From positions 248,001 through 312,000 of the forward strand of contig NZ_QOIM01000037.1 in assembly GCF_003323735.1 (NCBI RefSeq): DNA of 64,000 nt. The letters run 5' to 3'. How positions within the stretch are numbered: position 1 is the first letter of the stretch; each line of letters opens with the position of its first letter. This DNA is from Streptomyces reniochalinae. Its GTDB lineage: Bacteria; Actinomycetota; Actinomycetes; Streptomycetales; Streptomycetaceae. The position numbers were made by a program, and so were the translations under genes. Shown here in pieces: positions 25,840 through 34,276 of this stretch. The notes below the pieces were generated by a model. It was not told where the DNA came from, made no database searches, and saw only the letters and a list, made by a program, of their open reading frames with translations.

Positions 25840-27120
25840 TCAGCCGCGCCGCAAGCGCAGGGCCAGAAAAGCGAGCCCCAGCCCCATCAGTGCCATCCCC
25901 GCGCCGAGCGGCAGGACGGGCAGCACCTGGCCGGACGGCTGAGCGGCGACGCGGTTGCCGCGCGCGTCGGTCCGCTCGGGGACGGGCCCCTCGGAGGCGT
26001 ACAGGTCGTGCTTCCCGATCGCCTCGTCGGAGCGGTGCGGTGCGGTGCGATCACCGGACGAGGGGGGCTGGTCCTCCGGGCGGCCGGGCCGGTCGGGGTC
26101 CTCGCCGTTGCCCTCGCGCCCGTGCGCCTCTTGCCGCCGCTCGTGCTCACGCTGCTGATCCCGCTTCCGTTTCCGCTGCTGTTCCCGCTCCCTGTCCTGC
26201 TTCTCGTCCCGTTCGTGTTTCCGCTCTCCCTCCCGGCCCTTTTCGCGTTTTCGCTGCTGTTCGCGTTCCTTGGCCTCGTGCCGCTCGTCGCGCTGTTGCT
26301 GCCGGTGCTGCTCCTGTCGTTCCTGCTGCTTCTTGTCGTCCTGGTGGGGCTGTGGCCGCTGGCCCTCGCCCGGGGTGCCGGGGGGCTGCACCGGCTGCCG
26401 CTGCGGCTTTCCGTGCTGAGTGTCTGCGTCGCCGTGCGGAGCTCCGTCGGAGCGGTGCGGCAGCGGCCGGCCGCCGTCCCCGTGGCCGTCGTCGCCCGGC
26501 CGCCGCGGAGGCTGTCCGAAGTCCCTCGGCCGGGGGGATTCCGGGCCTTCTCCCGGACCGGTTTTTGGGGCACCCTCCGAACCGTCGTGGTCGCGGAAGA
26601 CGGTGTCCGAACGGAACGCCTTTTCCGTCGCCTCTGCCGCCGCTTCCATTTCCGCCCTGACGTCGGCCACCGCTTCCGTGATCTCGGTCTCCGCCTCAGT
26701 TCTGGCTGCCCCTCGCGCCGCCGCGCTCAGCTGCCCGGCGTGCAAGCCCGCCGCGTGCGACTGCGCGCGTGACTGCGACCGCGACCGCACAGGTGTCTGC
26801 ATCTCCGACTGCGACTGAGCGCGTGAAAGCAGCTGCGGGTGTGACGGCAGTACCGACCGTGTGGGGCGGGCGGTGCCGAAGGGGCTCAGCGGCGCTCCGG
26901 CGTCGGCAGGCGCGCCGGCGGGCGCCGGGCTTCCCCTCAGCACGCCGGGGGACGCGCTGAGGGTGACGTTCCGCAGAGAGGCGCTGGTCGACGTGGTGCC
27001 GGGCGGGCCGGCGACATCGGGCTCCGCGCTGTCCTGCGCGAGGGCGGCAGGCGCGGGCAGGGCAAGGAAAAAGCAGGTCAACAGGGTGAGTGCCCTGTTC
27101 CGCCGCTGAGAGTGCCCCAC
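25840..27120 (-). CDS. Secreted or membrane-anchored protein with long charged helix
   Basis: 426 residues from GTG 27120, with GGAAGGG 8 nt upstream. A clear signal peptide (RRNRALTLLTCFFLALPAPAALA) is followed by a Ser/Gln/Pro/Ala-rich region and a Pro/Gly/His/Asp-rich segment. About residues 265-355 consist almost only of Glu, Arg, Lys, Gln, Asp and His (for example QQRDERHEAKEREQQRKREK), the pattern of a stable single alpha-helix or coiled coil. The C-terminus has a hydrophobic helix, PLGAGMALMGLGLAFLALRLRRG, with a basic tail like cell-wall sorting signals, but no LPXTG or LAXTG motif. No known family; a surface spacer or adhesin-like role is only a guess. Confidence 0.75.
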   Translation of the reverse strand: MGHSQRRNRALTLLTCFFLALPAPAALAQDSAEPDVAGPPGTTSTSASLRNVTLSASPGVLRGSPAPAGAPADAGAPLSPFGTARPTRSVLPSHPQLLSRAQSQSEMQTPVRSRSQSRAQSHAAGLHAGQLSAAARGAARTEAETEITEAVADVRAEMEAAAEATEKAFRSDTVFRDHDGSEGAPKTGPGEGPESPRPRDFGQPPRRPGDDGHGDGGRPLPHRSDGAPHGDADTQHGKPQRQPVQPPGTPGEGQRPQPHQDDKKQQERQEQHRQQQRDERHEAKEREQQRKREKGREGERKHERDEKQDREREQQRKRKRDQQREHERRQEAHGREGNGEDPDRPGRPEDQPPSSGDRTAPHRSDEAIGKHDLYASEGPVPERTDARGNRVAAQPSGQVLPVLPLGAGMALMGLGLAFLALRLRRG

Positions 27121-27369
27121 GACCGTGACCCTTCCGACCTGGATGGTCCGCAGACCACACCAGCGTCACATAAAGGGACAAATACGGCATTTCGGGCAAG
27201 CCGACGTGAGTGAGGATGCGGCCCGGACGGCCGAGATGTCGAGGTCCGGACGGTGGAGGCGAGGCGGCCCGGACGGTGGGGGAGACGGCGCGGTCCGGAC
27301 CGCCGGGAGGGGCCCGCCGTCCGCGCGGCGAGTCCCCTCCCCGCGTACGAGGTCACCCCGTACGCGGGG
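27121..27369. other. Intergenic region
   Basis: 249 bp between the secreted charged-helix protein and the quinone oxidoreductase, both leftward. It carries the ribosome site of the former. Several GGACGG-type short repeats (27215-27300) are visible but no ordered array, gene or terminator that I can support. Confidence 0.4.
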
Positions 27370-28350
27370 TCACCCCGTCGTCAGCAGGAGCTTGCCGATG
27401 TGGGTGCTCTCATCCAGCGTCCGGTGGGCGCCGGCCGCGTCGGACATCGGGAAGCTGCTGTCGACGACGGGGCGCACGCGGCCGTCCGCGATCAGCGGCC
27501 ACACGTGCTCACGCACGGCGGCGACGATGGCGGCCTTCTCCTCCGGGGGACGGGCGCGCAGCGAGGTGGCCGTCACGGCGCCGCGCTTGGCCAGCAGGGC
27601 GCCCAGGTTCAGCTCGCCCTTCGCACCCCCCTGCATACCGATGACGGCCAGCCGGCCGTTGACCGCCAGCGCCTTGACGTTGCGTTCCAGATACTTGGCG
27701 CCCATGTTGTCGAGAATGACGTCGGCACCCGCGCCGTCGGTCGCCGCGCGCAGCTCCTCCACGAATTCCTGCTCGCGGTAGTTGATCAGGATGTCGGCGC
27801 CCAGCTCGGCACACCGCTCCAGCTTGGCGGCCGTACCCGCTGTCACCGCCACCCGGGCCCCCACCGCCTTGGCGAGCTGGATGGCCATGGTGCCGATGCC
27901 GCTGGAGCCGCCGTGCACCAGCAGGGTCTCGCCGGGACGCAGGTGAGCCACCATGAACACGTTCGACCAGACGGTGCAGGCCACCTCCGGCAGCCCGGCC
28001 GCCGTCGCCACCCCCACGCCCGCGGGGACGGGCAGCAGCTGACCGCTGGGCACCGCGACCTTCTCCGCGTAACCGCCGCCGCCGAGCAGCGCGCACACCT
28101 CGTCACCGACCGACCAGCCGGACACGCCGGGTCCGAGGGCCGAGATCCGGCCCGCGCACTCCAGGCCCGGGTACGGGCTCGCGCCGGGCGGCGGATCGTA
28201 GAAGCCCTGCCGCTGGAGGACGTCGGCGCGGTTGACGGCGCCGGCCACCACGTCGACGAGGACCTCGCCCTCGCCGGGCTCCGGGTCGGGGACCTCGGCC
28301 CAGACCAGCGCTTCGGGACCGCCGGGTTCAGGAATCGTGATCGCATGCAT
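27370..28350 (-). CDS. NAD(P)H quinone oxidoreductase, PIG3 family (zinc-free MDR)
   Basis: 326 residues from ATG 28350. Medium-chain reductase: GroES-like half (1-115) with NRADVLQRQGFYDPPPGASPYPGLECAGRI, a hallmark of the PIG3 subfamily, and a Rossmann half with LLVHGGSSGIGTMAIQLAKAVGARV. Structural and catalytic zinc ligands of alcohol dehydrogenases are absent. It reduces quinones with NADPH. A TAGCGT box lies exactly 6 nt before the ATG, so a leaderless mRNA is likely. Neighbours are unrelated, so a general stress role is probable. Confidence 0.92.
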   Translation of the reverse strand: MHAITIPEPGGPEALVWAEVPDPEPGEGEVLVDVVAGAVNRADVLQRQGFYDPPPGASPYPGLECAGRISALGPGVSGWSVGDEVCALLGGGGYAEKVAVPSGQLLPVPAGVGVATAAGLPEVACTVWSNVFMVAHLRPGETLLVHGGSSGIGTMAIQLAKAVGARVAVTAGTAAKLERCAELGADILINYREQEFVEELRAATDGAGADVILDNMGAKYLERNVKALAVNGRLAVIGMQGGAKGELNLGALLAKRGAVTATSLRARPPEEKAAIVAAVREHVWPLIADGRVRPVVDSSFPMSDAAGAHRTLDESTHIGKLLLTTG

Positions 28351-28399
28351 ACGCCGACGCTACCGGGCGGCGCATGAGCCCGCGCGGGTCAGCCCCCAC

Positions 28400-28504
28400 G
28401 GCCGTTCGACTCGCCTTGGCAGGCGTTCAGCCCGTCTCCGCGGGCGTTCGGACCGTCCTCTCAGGCGTTCGGCTCGTCCCCTCAGCCGCTTGAGTCAGCG
28501 CCCG
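28400..28504. repeat. Degenerate 21-bp tandem repeat, five copies
   Basis: Units begin at 28400, 28421, 28442, 28463 and 28484. The best conserved part is GGCGTTCGG followed by a CCGTC-like stretch and CTC. It fills most of the gap between the quinone oxidoreductase start and the zinc-ribbon gene end. The region is not inside any convincing gene. Confidence 0.7.
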
Positions 28505-28536
28505 TAGCGGGTCAGCCTCCGCGGGCGGCGTTCGGA

Positions 28537-28752
28537 TCAGCCGCCGGCGCACGCGCGGGCCGCCCCTCCGGGCTTACGGTGGCCGCCTCCCGCGTAGGTG
28601 AAGCGCAGCTTCTGGTCGGGGGTCGGTACGTACGCCTGCCGGCATCCGGCGCAGAACCAGAACCAGGAGTCCTGCTTGCCGGGCCCCGTCTCGCGGGTGT
28701 CCTTCCACAGCAGGCGCTCGGGACAGTTGGGGCAGGTGGGCGGCGGGTCCAT
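28537..28752 (-). CDS. Small zinc-ribbon protein
   Basis: 71 residues from ATG 28752. Two Cys pairs, CPNC at about residue 7 and CAGC at about 34, are separated by a Trp/Phe-rich strand (DSWFWFCAGC), so it should bind one zinc ion. YVPTPDQKLRFTYAGGGH follows. The function is unknown; rubredoxin-like or nucleic-acid-binding ribbons of this size are common in Streptomyces. It lies 93 bp after the K+ channel gene on the same strand and may be co-transcribed. Confidence 0.75.
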   Translation of the reverse strand: MDPPPTCPNCPERLLWKDTRETGPGKQDSWFWFCAGCRQAYVPTPDQKLRFTYAGGGHRKPGGAARACAGG

Positions 28753-28845
28753 CGCGTCATCGTCACGCCTGACGCCACGGCGCGGACCGCCGGGCGCCCC
28801 ACAGTCACCTGAAGGGGTGAGGGCCAGGGCTCGCCGCCGCGCCGG

Positions 28846-29931
28846 TCACCTCGGCTCGCCCCTGCGCTCGTCCGGTTCGGGGAGGGCCCGTGACGCCCGG
28901 TGGATGACGACCAGCCGGTCGGTCAGCGCCAGGCTGGCGGCCTCCGGATCGTCGTAGGCGAGTATCCGGTGGCCGCGGACGACGGAGACGACCAGGTCGT
29001 CGCACTCGCGCGGGGAGCGGCCCGCCTCCGCCTTGGTGACGGGGCGCTCCTTGAGGTCGAGTCCGGTGCCCCGCTGGATGAGGTCCTCCAGGACCGAGCT
29101 GGCGTTCGGGCTGAGCATGGCCAGACCGAGGAGCCGCCCCGCCGCGCTGGCGCTCGTGATGACCTGGTCGGCACCCGACTGCCGCAGTAGCGGCGCGTTC
29201 TCCTCCTCCCGCACCGCCGCGACGATCTTGATGCGTGGGTTGAGCTGCCGCGCCGTCAGTGTGACCAGCACCGACGTGTCGTCCCGCTGCGGCGCGATCA
29301 CGATCTGCCGCGCCCGCTGCACCTCGGCGCGGACGAGCACCTGGCTCCGGGTGGCGTCGCCCTCCACACCCGCGAAGCCCTCCGCGTTGGCCGCCTTGAC
29401 CGACTGCGGATAGGCGTCGATGACGACGACCTGGTCGCGCCCCAGCCCCGTGGACAGCAGGGTCTGGATGGCCGAACGGCCCTTGGTGCCGAACCCGACG
29501 ACGACGGTGTGGTCGCGCAACGCGGACCTCCAGCGGTTCAGGCGCCACTGCTGACGGGTGCGGTCCGTCAGCGCCTCGAGCGTGGTGCCGATGAGAATGA
29601 TCAGGAAGAGCACGCGCAACGGCGTGATGACGAGAGCGTTGACCAGACGCGCGCTGTCCGAGCCGGGGGCGATGTCACCGTAACCGGTCGTCGAGAGAGT
29701 GACCGTCGTGTAGTACAGGCAGTCCAGGAACGTCATGTGGCCGTCGACGTCGTCCACGTAGCCGTCCCGGTCCACGTACACCAGCAGCACCGTCACCCAC
29801 AGGACCAGGAGCGCCGCCAGCAGCCGCCGCATGACCTGCCGCAAGGGCGACACGGAAAGGCGCGGCAGCAGCACCGAACCCTGCCGCTCGGTGTCGCCGT
29901 CCTCGCGTGAGCTGCTCAGCCGCCTCACCAC
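28846..29931 (-). CDS. Two-helix potassium channel with RCK/TrkA domains
   Basis: 361 residues. GTG 29931 (or the adjacent GTG 29928) overlaps the moeA stop by 7 bp. TM1 (about 33-52), the pore helix and selectivity filter TVTLSTTGYGDI, and TM2 (about 95-115, LRVLFLIILIGTTLEAL) form a KcsA/MthK-type pore. The cytoplasmic part has a TrkA-N Rossmann fold starting HTVVVGFGTKGRSAI, and a TrkA-C-like end (about 280-350). Such channels carry K+ and are gated by ligands bound to the RCK domains. Coupling to moeA appears positional only. Confidence 0.92.
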   Translation of the reverse strand: MVRRLSSSREDGDTERQGSVLLPRLSVSPLRQVMRRLLAALLVLWVTVLLVYVDRDGYVDDVDGHMTFLDCLYYTTVTLSTTGYGDIAPGSDSARLVNALVITPLRVLFLIILIGTTLEALTDRTRQQWRLNRWRSALRDHTVVVGFGTKGRSAIQTLLSTGLGRDQVVVIDAYPQSVKAANAEGFAGVEGDATRSQVLVRAEVQRARQIVIAPQRDDTSVLVTLTARQLNPRIKIVAAVREEENAPLLRQSGADQVITSASAAGRLLGLAMLSPNASSVLEDLIQRGTGLDLKERPVTKAEAGRSPRECDDLVVSVVRGHRILAYDDPEAASLALTDRLVVIHRASRALPEPDERRGEPR

Positions 29932-31535
29932 GGGAGGTCCAGTACCGCCACGTCCTCCCCCGGGGCGGCGCCACCGGGCGGCACGACGGCCAGCGCGTCA
30001 CAGGAGGCGACCCCGCGCAGCATCGCGGGGCCCGCGTAGCGCAGCGGGCGCACGCGCGAGCGCACACCGGAACCTTCGCGCCGTACGGGCACAAGACGGG
30101 TGTCGCGCGGATGGCCCGGCATCTCGGCGCCCAGCGTCGCGGTGCGCGGCCTGGGCTCCGCCCGGCCCGCGAGGGCCCGCAGCAGCGGTCCGGCCAGCGT
30201 CATCAGTCCGGACAGCGCGGCCAGCGGGTTTCCCGGCAGACCGACCAGGTACCGGGGGCGCGCTCCCGCGCGTGCGCCCGTCTCCGCTCCGGCGGCGCCT
30301 GGCCGTGTCCGCGCGTCCGGCGCCGCCGGAGCCTCGTCGTCGGGGTCGAGCACGGCCAGCAGCATCGGATGCCCCGGCCTCACGCGCACCCCGTGCACGA
30401 GCAGCCGCGCGCCTGCACGGCGCAGCGTCGGCTGGAGGTGGTCGACGGGTCCGGCGGCGGTCCCGCCGGTCGTGACCAGTACGTCGGCGGTCGTCCCCGA
30501 CACCGCCTCGAACAGGGCCTCGGCGTCGTCCCCCAGCAGCCGGGTGGCCGTCACGTCGGCACCGAGCGCCGTCAGCCACGGCTCGACCATCGGGCCGAGC
30601 GCGTCCCTGATCCGGCCGTCGCGCGGCAGGCCCCTGTGCAGCAGTTCGTCGCCGAGCACCAGCACCTCGGCGCGCGGACGCGCAACGACCTCCAACTCGT
30701 CGTACCCGGCGGCCGCCGCCAGCCCGAGCACGGCAGGTGTGACGGGCGAACCCGTGCCCAGCAGCGCGTCACCCGTACGGCACTCCTGACCGCGCGGGCG
30801 GATGTCCGTACCGGGCTGCGGCGGCGTCGCGGTACGCAGCCGCGCCGCGCCGGTCCGCTCGGCCGCCTCCCACCGCAGGACGGCGCTCGTGCCCGCCGGG
30901 ACGCGGGCGCCGGTCGCGATGCGAATGGCCTCCCCGTCGGCCAGGCGCGGAGGGTCGGAGCGGTCGCCCGCCAGGATGCCGGGGCGCTCCTCACCGTCCG
31001 CTGTACGGGCGAGCTCCCACGGCCCGGGCCCGGAGACGGCCCAGCCGTCCATCGCGGAGGTGTCGAAAGGCGGCAGGTCCGTGAGGGCCCGCACCGGCGC
31101 GGCCAGCGTGTGGCCCAGCGCCCGGTTCAGGCCGAGAGAGGTCGGCGGTGGCGGTGTGGCAACGGAGGCCGCCAGAGCGACCGCGTCGGACCAGGAGGGC
31201 GCCGCCTCGTGCGCTGCGCGTTTCTGGTGCCCCTCCCCGTCTCCCGGCCGCTCGGCCTCCCTGGAGGCTCCGGAGGCGTCCACCGGGTGCTGCGGGGCGG
31301 GGCGTCCGGCACCGTCCGCGTGCTCACCGCGGCCGCTGTGGCCCGCCTGTGCGGAGCGGCCGTGACGGTCTTCGGCCTGCCCTGCCGGGTCCACGGGCTC
31401 CATGGCGTCCTCGCCGTGCTCGCTCCACTGGATACGCCGGATGCGCTTGAGACGCGGCGCGGGGGGCGGGTCCGGACGGGTCCGACCGCTGTTGGCCAGC
31501 GCGATGGCCTCGTCGAGTTCGTCGGCTCCGCTCAT
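29925..31535 (-). CDS. moeA: Molybdopterin molybdenumtransferase MoeA with N-terminal extension
   Basis: 536 residues from ATG 31535, overlapping the mobA-like stop (ATGA). About 115 N-terminal residues (charged, Gly/Glu/His/Arg-rich, beginning MSGADELDEAIALANSGR) precede the MoeA core. The core is seen in LPPFDTSAMDGWAV, GDAVLRWEAAE-like strands, and the MPT-binding VLVTTGGTAAGPVDHLQPTLRRAGA, then LVGLPGNPLAALSGLMTL. MoeA inserts molybdate into adenylyl-molybdopterin. The core domain seems complete; the extension has no recognised domain. Confidence 0.9.
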   Translation of the reverse strand: MSGADELDEAIALANSGRTRPDPPPAPRLKRIRRIQWSEHGEDAMEPVDPAGQAEDRHGRSAQAGHSGRGEHADGAGRPAPQHPVDASGASREAERPGDGEGHQKRAAHEAAPSWSDAVALAASVATPPPPTSLGLNRALGHTLAAPVRALTDLPPFDTSAMDGWAVSGPGPWELARTADGEERPGILAGDRSDPPRLADGEAIRIATGARVPAGTSAVLRWEAAERTGAARLRTATPPQPGTDIRPRGQECRTGDALLGTGSPVTPAVLGLAAAAGYDELEVVARPRAEVLVLGDELLHRGLPRDGRIRDALGPMVEPWLTALGADVTATRLLGDDAEALFEAVSGTTADVLVTTGGTAAGPVDHLQPTLRRAGARLLVHGVRVRPGHPMLLAVLDPDDEAPAAPDARTRPGAAGAETGARAGARPRYLVGLPGNPLAALSGLMTLAGPLLRALAGRAEPRPRTATLGAEMPGHPRDTRLVPVRREGSGVRSRVRPLRYAGPAMLRGVASCDALAVVPPGGAAPGEDVAVLDLPW

Positions 31536-32701
31536 CGTTCGTCTGCGTTTTCCGCGTTGTCGCTCGCTGTGTTGTCGGTCGCTGTGTCGTCGCTCGTTGT
31601 GTTGTCTGTCGCTGCGGTGTCGCTCGCCGCGGCGGCGCCTGGCGAGCCGGCGTCTGTGGCTTCACTGCTCTTCGGGGCGGTTGCCGAGGCGCTCTTCGGG
31701 GCGCTTGTCGGGGCGCCTGTCGGTGTGTCGGCGGCCTCGTCGGCCCAGCGCCTGGCGAGTTGTCCCGCGCGGGCCGCCGCGCGGGCGACGTCCTCGGGCG
31801 AACCGTCGGCGCGCGCCGCCGCGTAGCCCACCAGGAAAGTGGTGAGCGGCGCGGCCGGGCGCGCGACACCGTGCGCGGCGTCCCGGGCGAGGTCGAGCAG
31901 CGCGGAGGTGTCCACGTCGACATCGATGCCCAGTTCCGCCTTGACTGCACCCATCCATTCATCCAGCACGGTGTCATGCTCCCTGATCCGGGCCCGTGCT
32001 GTGGCGATGTCGTCCCAGGTGTCGCAGTCCAGCGCGGCCGCGGCGACGGAGGGTGCGGACGCCGCGCTCACACGACGCAGCCTCAGCCCCTCCAGTACGA
32101 GGCGCAACGGCAGGCCCGACAGATGACCGTACTCGGTGCGCAGGAGCGCGAGTTCACGCCGCAGCGGCTCCAAACGGTACGCCGCGAGGAGGGGTTGGTC
32201 CCGTCCGTCGTGCGCCACGGCGGCCTCGGCTTCGCCGTCCAGGGCCACCAGCGTGTCCACCGTCTCGCGGGTCAGGAAGGGCAGGTCGGCCGAGACGACG
32301 AGCACGGGAACACCGGGCTCCGCGTGCAGCGCGCACACACCCGCGTCCAGGGCGGCGAGCGGGCCGCCTCCCGGCGGGTCCTCGCGCACCCAGCGGACGG
32401 GGCGGCAGGTGGCGCGCCGCGGCCCCACCACGACCGTGGCCGCCGCGTCGGCGCACGCCCCCAGAACCCGGTCGAGCAGCGTCCTGCCACCCACCGTGAC
32501 AGCGGGTTTGTCCGCGCCCCCCAGCCGGCTCGCCCCACCGCCGGCGAGGACGAGCGCGGCGTACGGGCGGCCGTCGTCCTCCCCGCCCGCGCGCTCGGAC
32601 GGACCGTCCGAGCGCCCCGGAGGATCGCCGGGCCACCCGGGTGGGTCGCCGGGGCGGTCGGGCGGTCCCGCTGCGGAGGGTCGTCCTGGATCGTGCGTCA
32701 C
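31532..32701 (-). CDS. mobA: NTP transferase (MobA-like) fused to DUF6457-like domain
   Basis: 389 residues from GTG 32701, 3 bp after the bkdC stop. After a Pro/Gly/Asp-rich leader (1-45) comes a nucleotidyltransferase fold: ALVLAGGGASRLGGADKPAV, then REDPPGGGPLAALDAGV and VLVVSADLPFLT. MobA transfers GMP from GTP to molybdopterin. Residues about 240-330 (DEWMGAVKAELGIDVDVDTSALLDLARDAAHGVARPAAPLTTFLVGYAAARA) match the small domain that Streptomyces often fuses here. The last 55 residues are an Ala/Thr/Asp/Ser tail with DTATDN-like repeats. It forms a pair with moeA. Confidence 0.88.
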   Translation of the reverse strand: MTHDPGRPSAAGPPDRPGDPPGWPGDPPGRSDGPSERAGGEDDGRPYAALVLAGGGASRLGGADKPAVTVGGRTLLDRVLGACADAAATVVVGPRRATCRPVRWVREDPPGGGPLAALDAGVCALHAEPGVPVLVVSADLPFLTRETVDTLVALDGEAEAAVAHDGRDQPLLAAYRLEPLRRELALLRTEYGHLSGLPLRLVLEGLRLRRVSAASAPSVAAAALDCDTWDDIATARARIREHDTVLDEWMGAVKAELGIDVDVDTSALLDLARDAAHGVARPAAPLTTFLVGYAAARADGSPEDVARAAARAGQLARRWADEAADTPTGAPTSAPKSASATAPKSSEATDAGSPGAAAASDTAATDNTTSDDTATDNTASDNAENADER

Positions 32702-32704
32702 GCA

Positions 32705-34276
32705 TCAGAGCGTACGGAGAAGCCGTGCGGGTTGCTCCACGCAGTCCGCCACCAAGCGCAGAAAACCGCCCGCCGTGCCGCCGTCGCACACCCGGTGGTC
32801 GAACGTGAGGGAGAGCTGCACCACGCTGCGCACCGTCAGTTCCTCACCGACCACCCACGGTTTGCGCGCGATCCGGCCGACACCGAGCATCGCCGCCTCC
32901 GGATAGTTGATGATCGGCGTCGAGCCGTCCACCCCGAAGACGCCGTAGTTGTTCAGCGTGAACGTGCCGCCCGTCAGCTCCGCAGGGGAGAGCGTGCCCG
33001 CGCGGGCCGTCTCCGTCAGCCGGGACATCCGGTCGGTGAGCTGCTCGGCGGAGAGCGTGTGCGCGTCCCGTACGACCGGAACGACGAGCCCCCTCTCCGT
33101 CTGCGCGGCGAACCCGAGGTGCACCTCGGGGAGCACGACGATCTCGCGCGCCTCGGTGTCCACTCTCGCGTTCAGCTCCGGGAAGCGGGCCAGCGCCGCC
33201 GTGCAGACGCGGCCCAGCAGCGCCAGCAGGGAGACCGGCGCCGCCGGCTCGCCGAGCCCGGGGGAGGCGGCGTTCATCTGCCGTCGCGCCGCGAGGAGTT
33301 CCGTCGCGTCGGCATCCACCCAGCAGGAGGCGTCGGGAATTTCGGTGCGGCTGCGGGAGAGCCGGTCGGCCGCCGTGCCGCGCATCCCGCGCAGCGGAAT
33401 CCGGCGTTCGGCCCGCTCGGCCCCCTCGGCCCGCTCGGCCCCCTCGGTCCGCTCGCCTTGCTCGGCCGCGCAGCGCCCGTGACCACCGCGCGCGTACCCG
33501 TCGTCGCCGCTGTACCCGCCCTGCTGCCGCCCGTCCCGTTCCTGCCCGTCCCGGTCCTGTGCCGTCCGCGCGAGGTGCGTTTGGGACGCCCGTACGGCGC
33601 GTTCCACGTCCGCGCGCAGGATGAGACCTTCGGGACCGCTTCCGCGCATCTCCCGCAGGTCCACGGCGTGTTCGCGGGCCAGGCGACGTACGAGAGGGGA
33701 GATGACGGGCACGGGCGTGCGGGTGCCGTTCGCTCCGAGATGCTGCCCCGTGCCGCTCGTTCCCGCGTCCGGGGCCCGCACCGCGGCGGACTCGGGAGTG
33801 TGCGAGGTGACCCGGGGACGGCGACCGGGCGCGGGGGCCGTCCCGTAGCCCACCAGGACGTTGCCCGAACCGCCGACGTGCTCCAGCTCCGGGCCGCCGT
33901 CGCCCGTCCCCTCCCCTCCGCCGCGTCCGTTTCCGCTCCGCGTCCCTTCCGCCTCTCCGCGCATGTCGCCGTGCCCGGGCACTGTCCCCTCGGCGTCCCC
34001 GCGGGCATCCCCGTGCGGGTCACCGTCCGCCGGGCTCACCGCGACGGTGACCAGCGGTGCGCCGACCTCCACCTCGCCGCCCTCCTCGGCGGCGTGCGAG
34101 GTGACCATGCCGGCGTAGGGGCAGGGGACCTCGACCAGCGCCTTGGCCGTCTCCACCTCGACGACGGGTTGGTCCACCCGTACGGTCTCGCCGACCGCGA
34201 CCAGCCACCTGACGACCGTCGCCTCGGTCAGTCCCTCGCCGAGGTCCGGAAGGAGGAACTCGCGCACCTCGCCCAT
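32705..34276 (-). CDS. bkdC: Branched-chain 2-oxo acid dehydrogenase E2 (dihydrolipoyl acyltransferase), operon 1
   Basis: 523 residues from ATG 34276, overlapping the bkdB stop by one base. Lipoyl domain (1-80) with the lipoylated Lys in EVETAKALVEVP; a long Gly/Asp/Thr linker; a peripheral-subunit-binding domain (about 165-205, SPLVRRLAREHAVDLREMRGSG); and a catalytic domain from about 265, with TFDHRVCDGGTAGGFLRL at the C-terminus (catalytic His in DHRxxDG). It transfers acyl groups from E1-bound TPP to CoA in Val, Leu and Ile catabolism and supplies branched starter units for fatty acids and polyketides. Confidence 0.95.
   Translation of the reverse strand: MGEVREFLLPDLGEGLTEATVVRWLVAVGETVRVDQPVVEVETAKALVEVPCPYAGMVTSHAAEEGGEVEVGAPLVTVAVSPADGDPHGDARGDAEGTVPGHGDMRGEAEGTRSGNGRGGGEGTGDGGPELEHVGGSGNVLVGYGTAPAPGRRPRVTSHTPESAAVRAPDAGTSGTGQHLGANGTRTPVPVISPLVRRLAREHAVDLREMRGSGPEGLILRADVERAVRASQTHLARTAQDRDGQERDGRQQGGYSGDDGYARGGHGRCAAEQGERTEGAERAEGAERAERRIPLRGMRGTAADRLSRSRTEIPDASCWVDADATELLAARRQMNAASPGLGEPAAPVSLLALLGRVCTAALARFPELNARVDTEAREIVVLPEVHLGFAAQTERGLVVPVVRDAHTLSAEQLTDRMSRLTETARAGTLSPAELTGGTFTLNNYGVFGVDGSTPIINYPEAAMLGVGRIARKPWVVGEELTVRSVVQLSLTFDHRVCDGGTAGGFLRLVADCVEQPARLLRTL

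Noticed and set aside
28400..28504. CRISPR array
   Set aside because: Units are contiguous and degenerate, no spacers, no cas genes.
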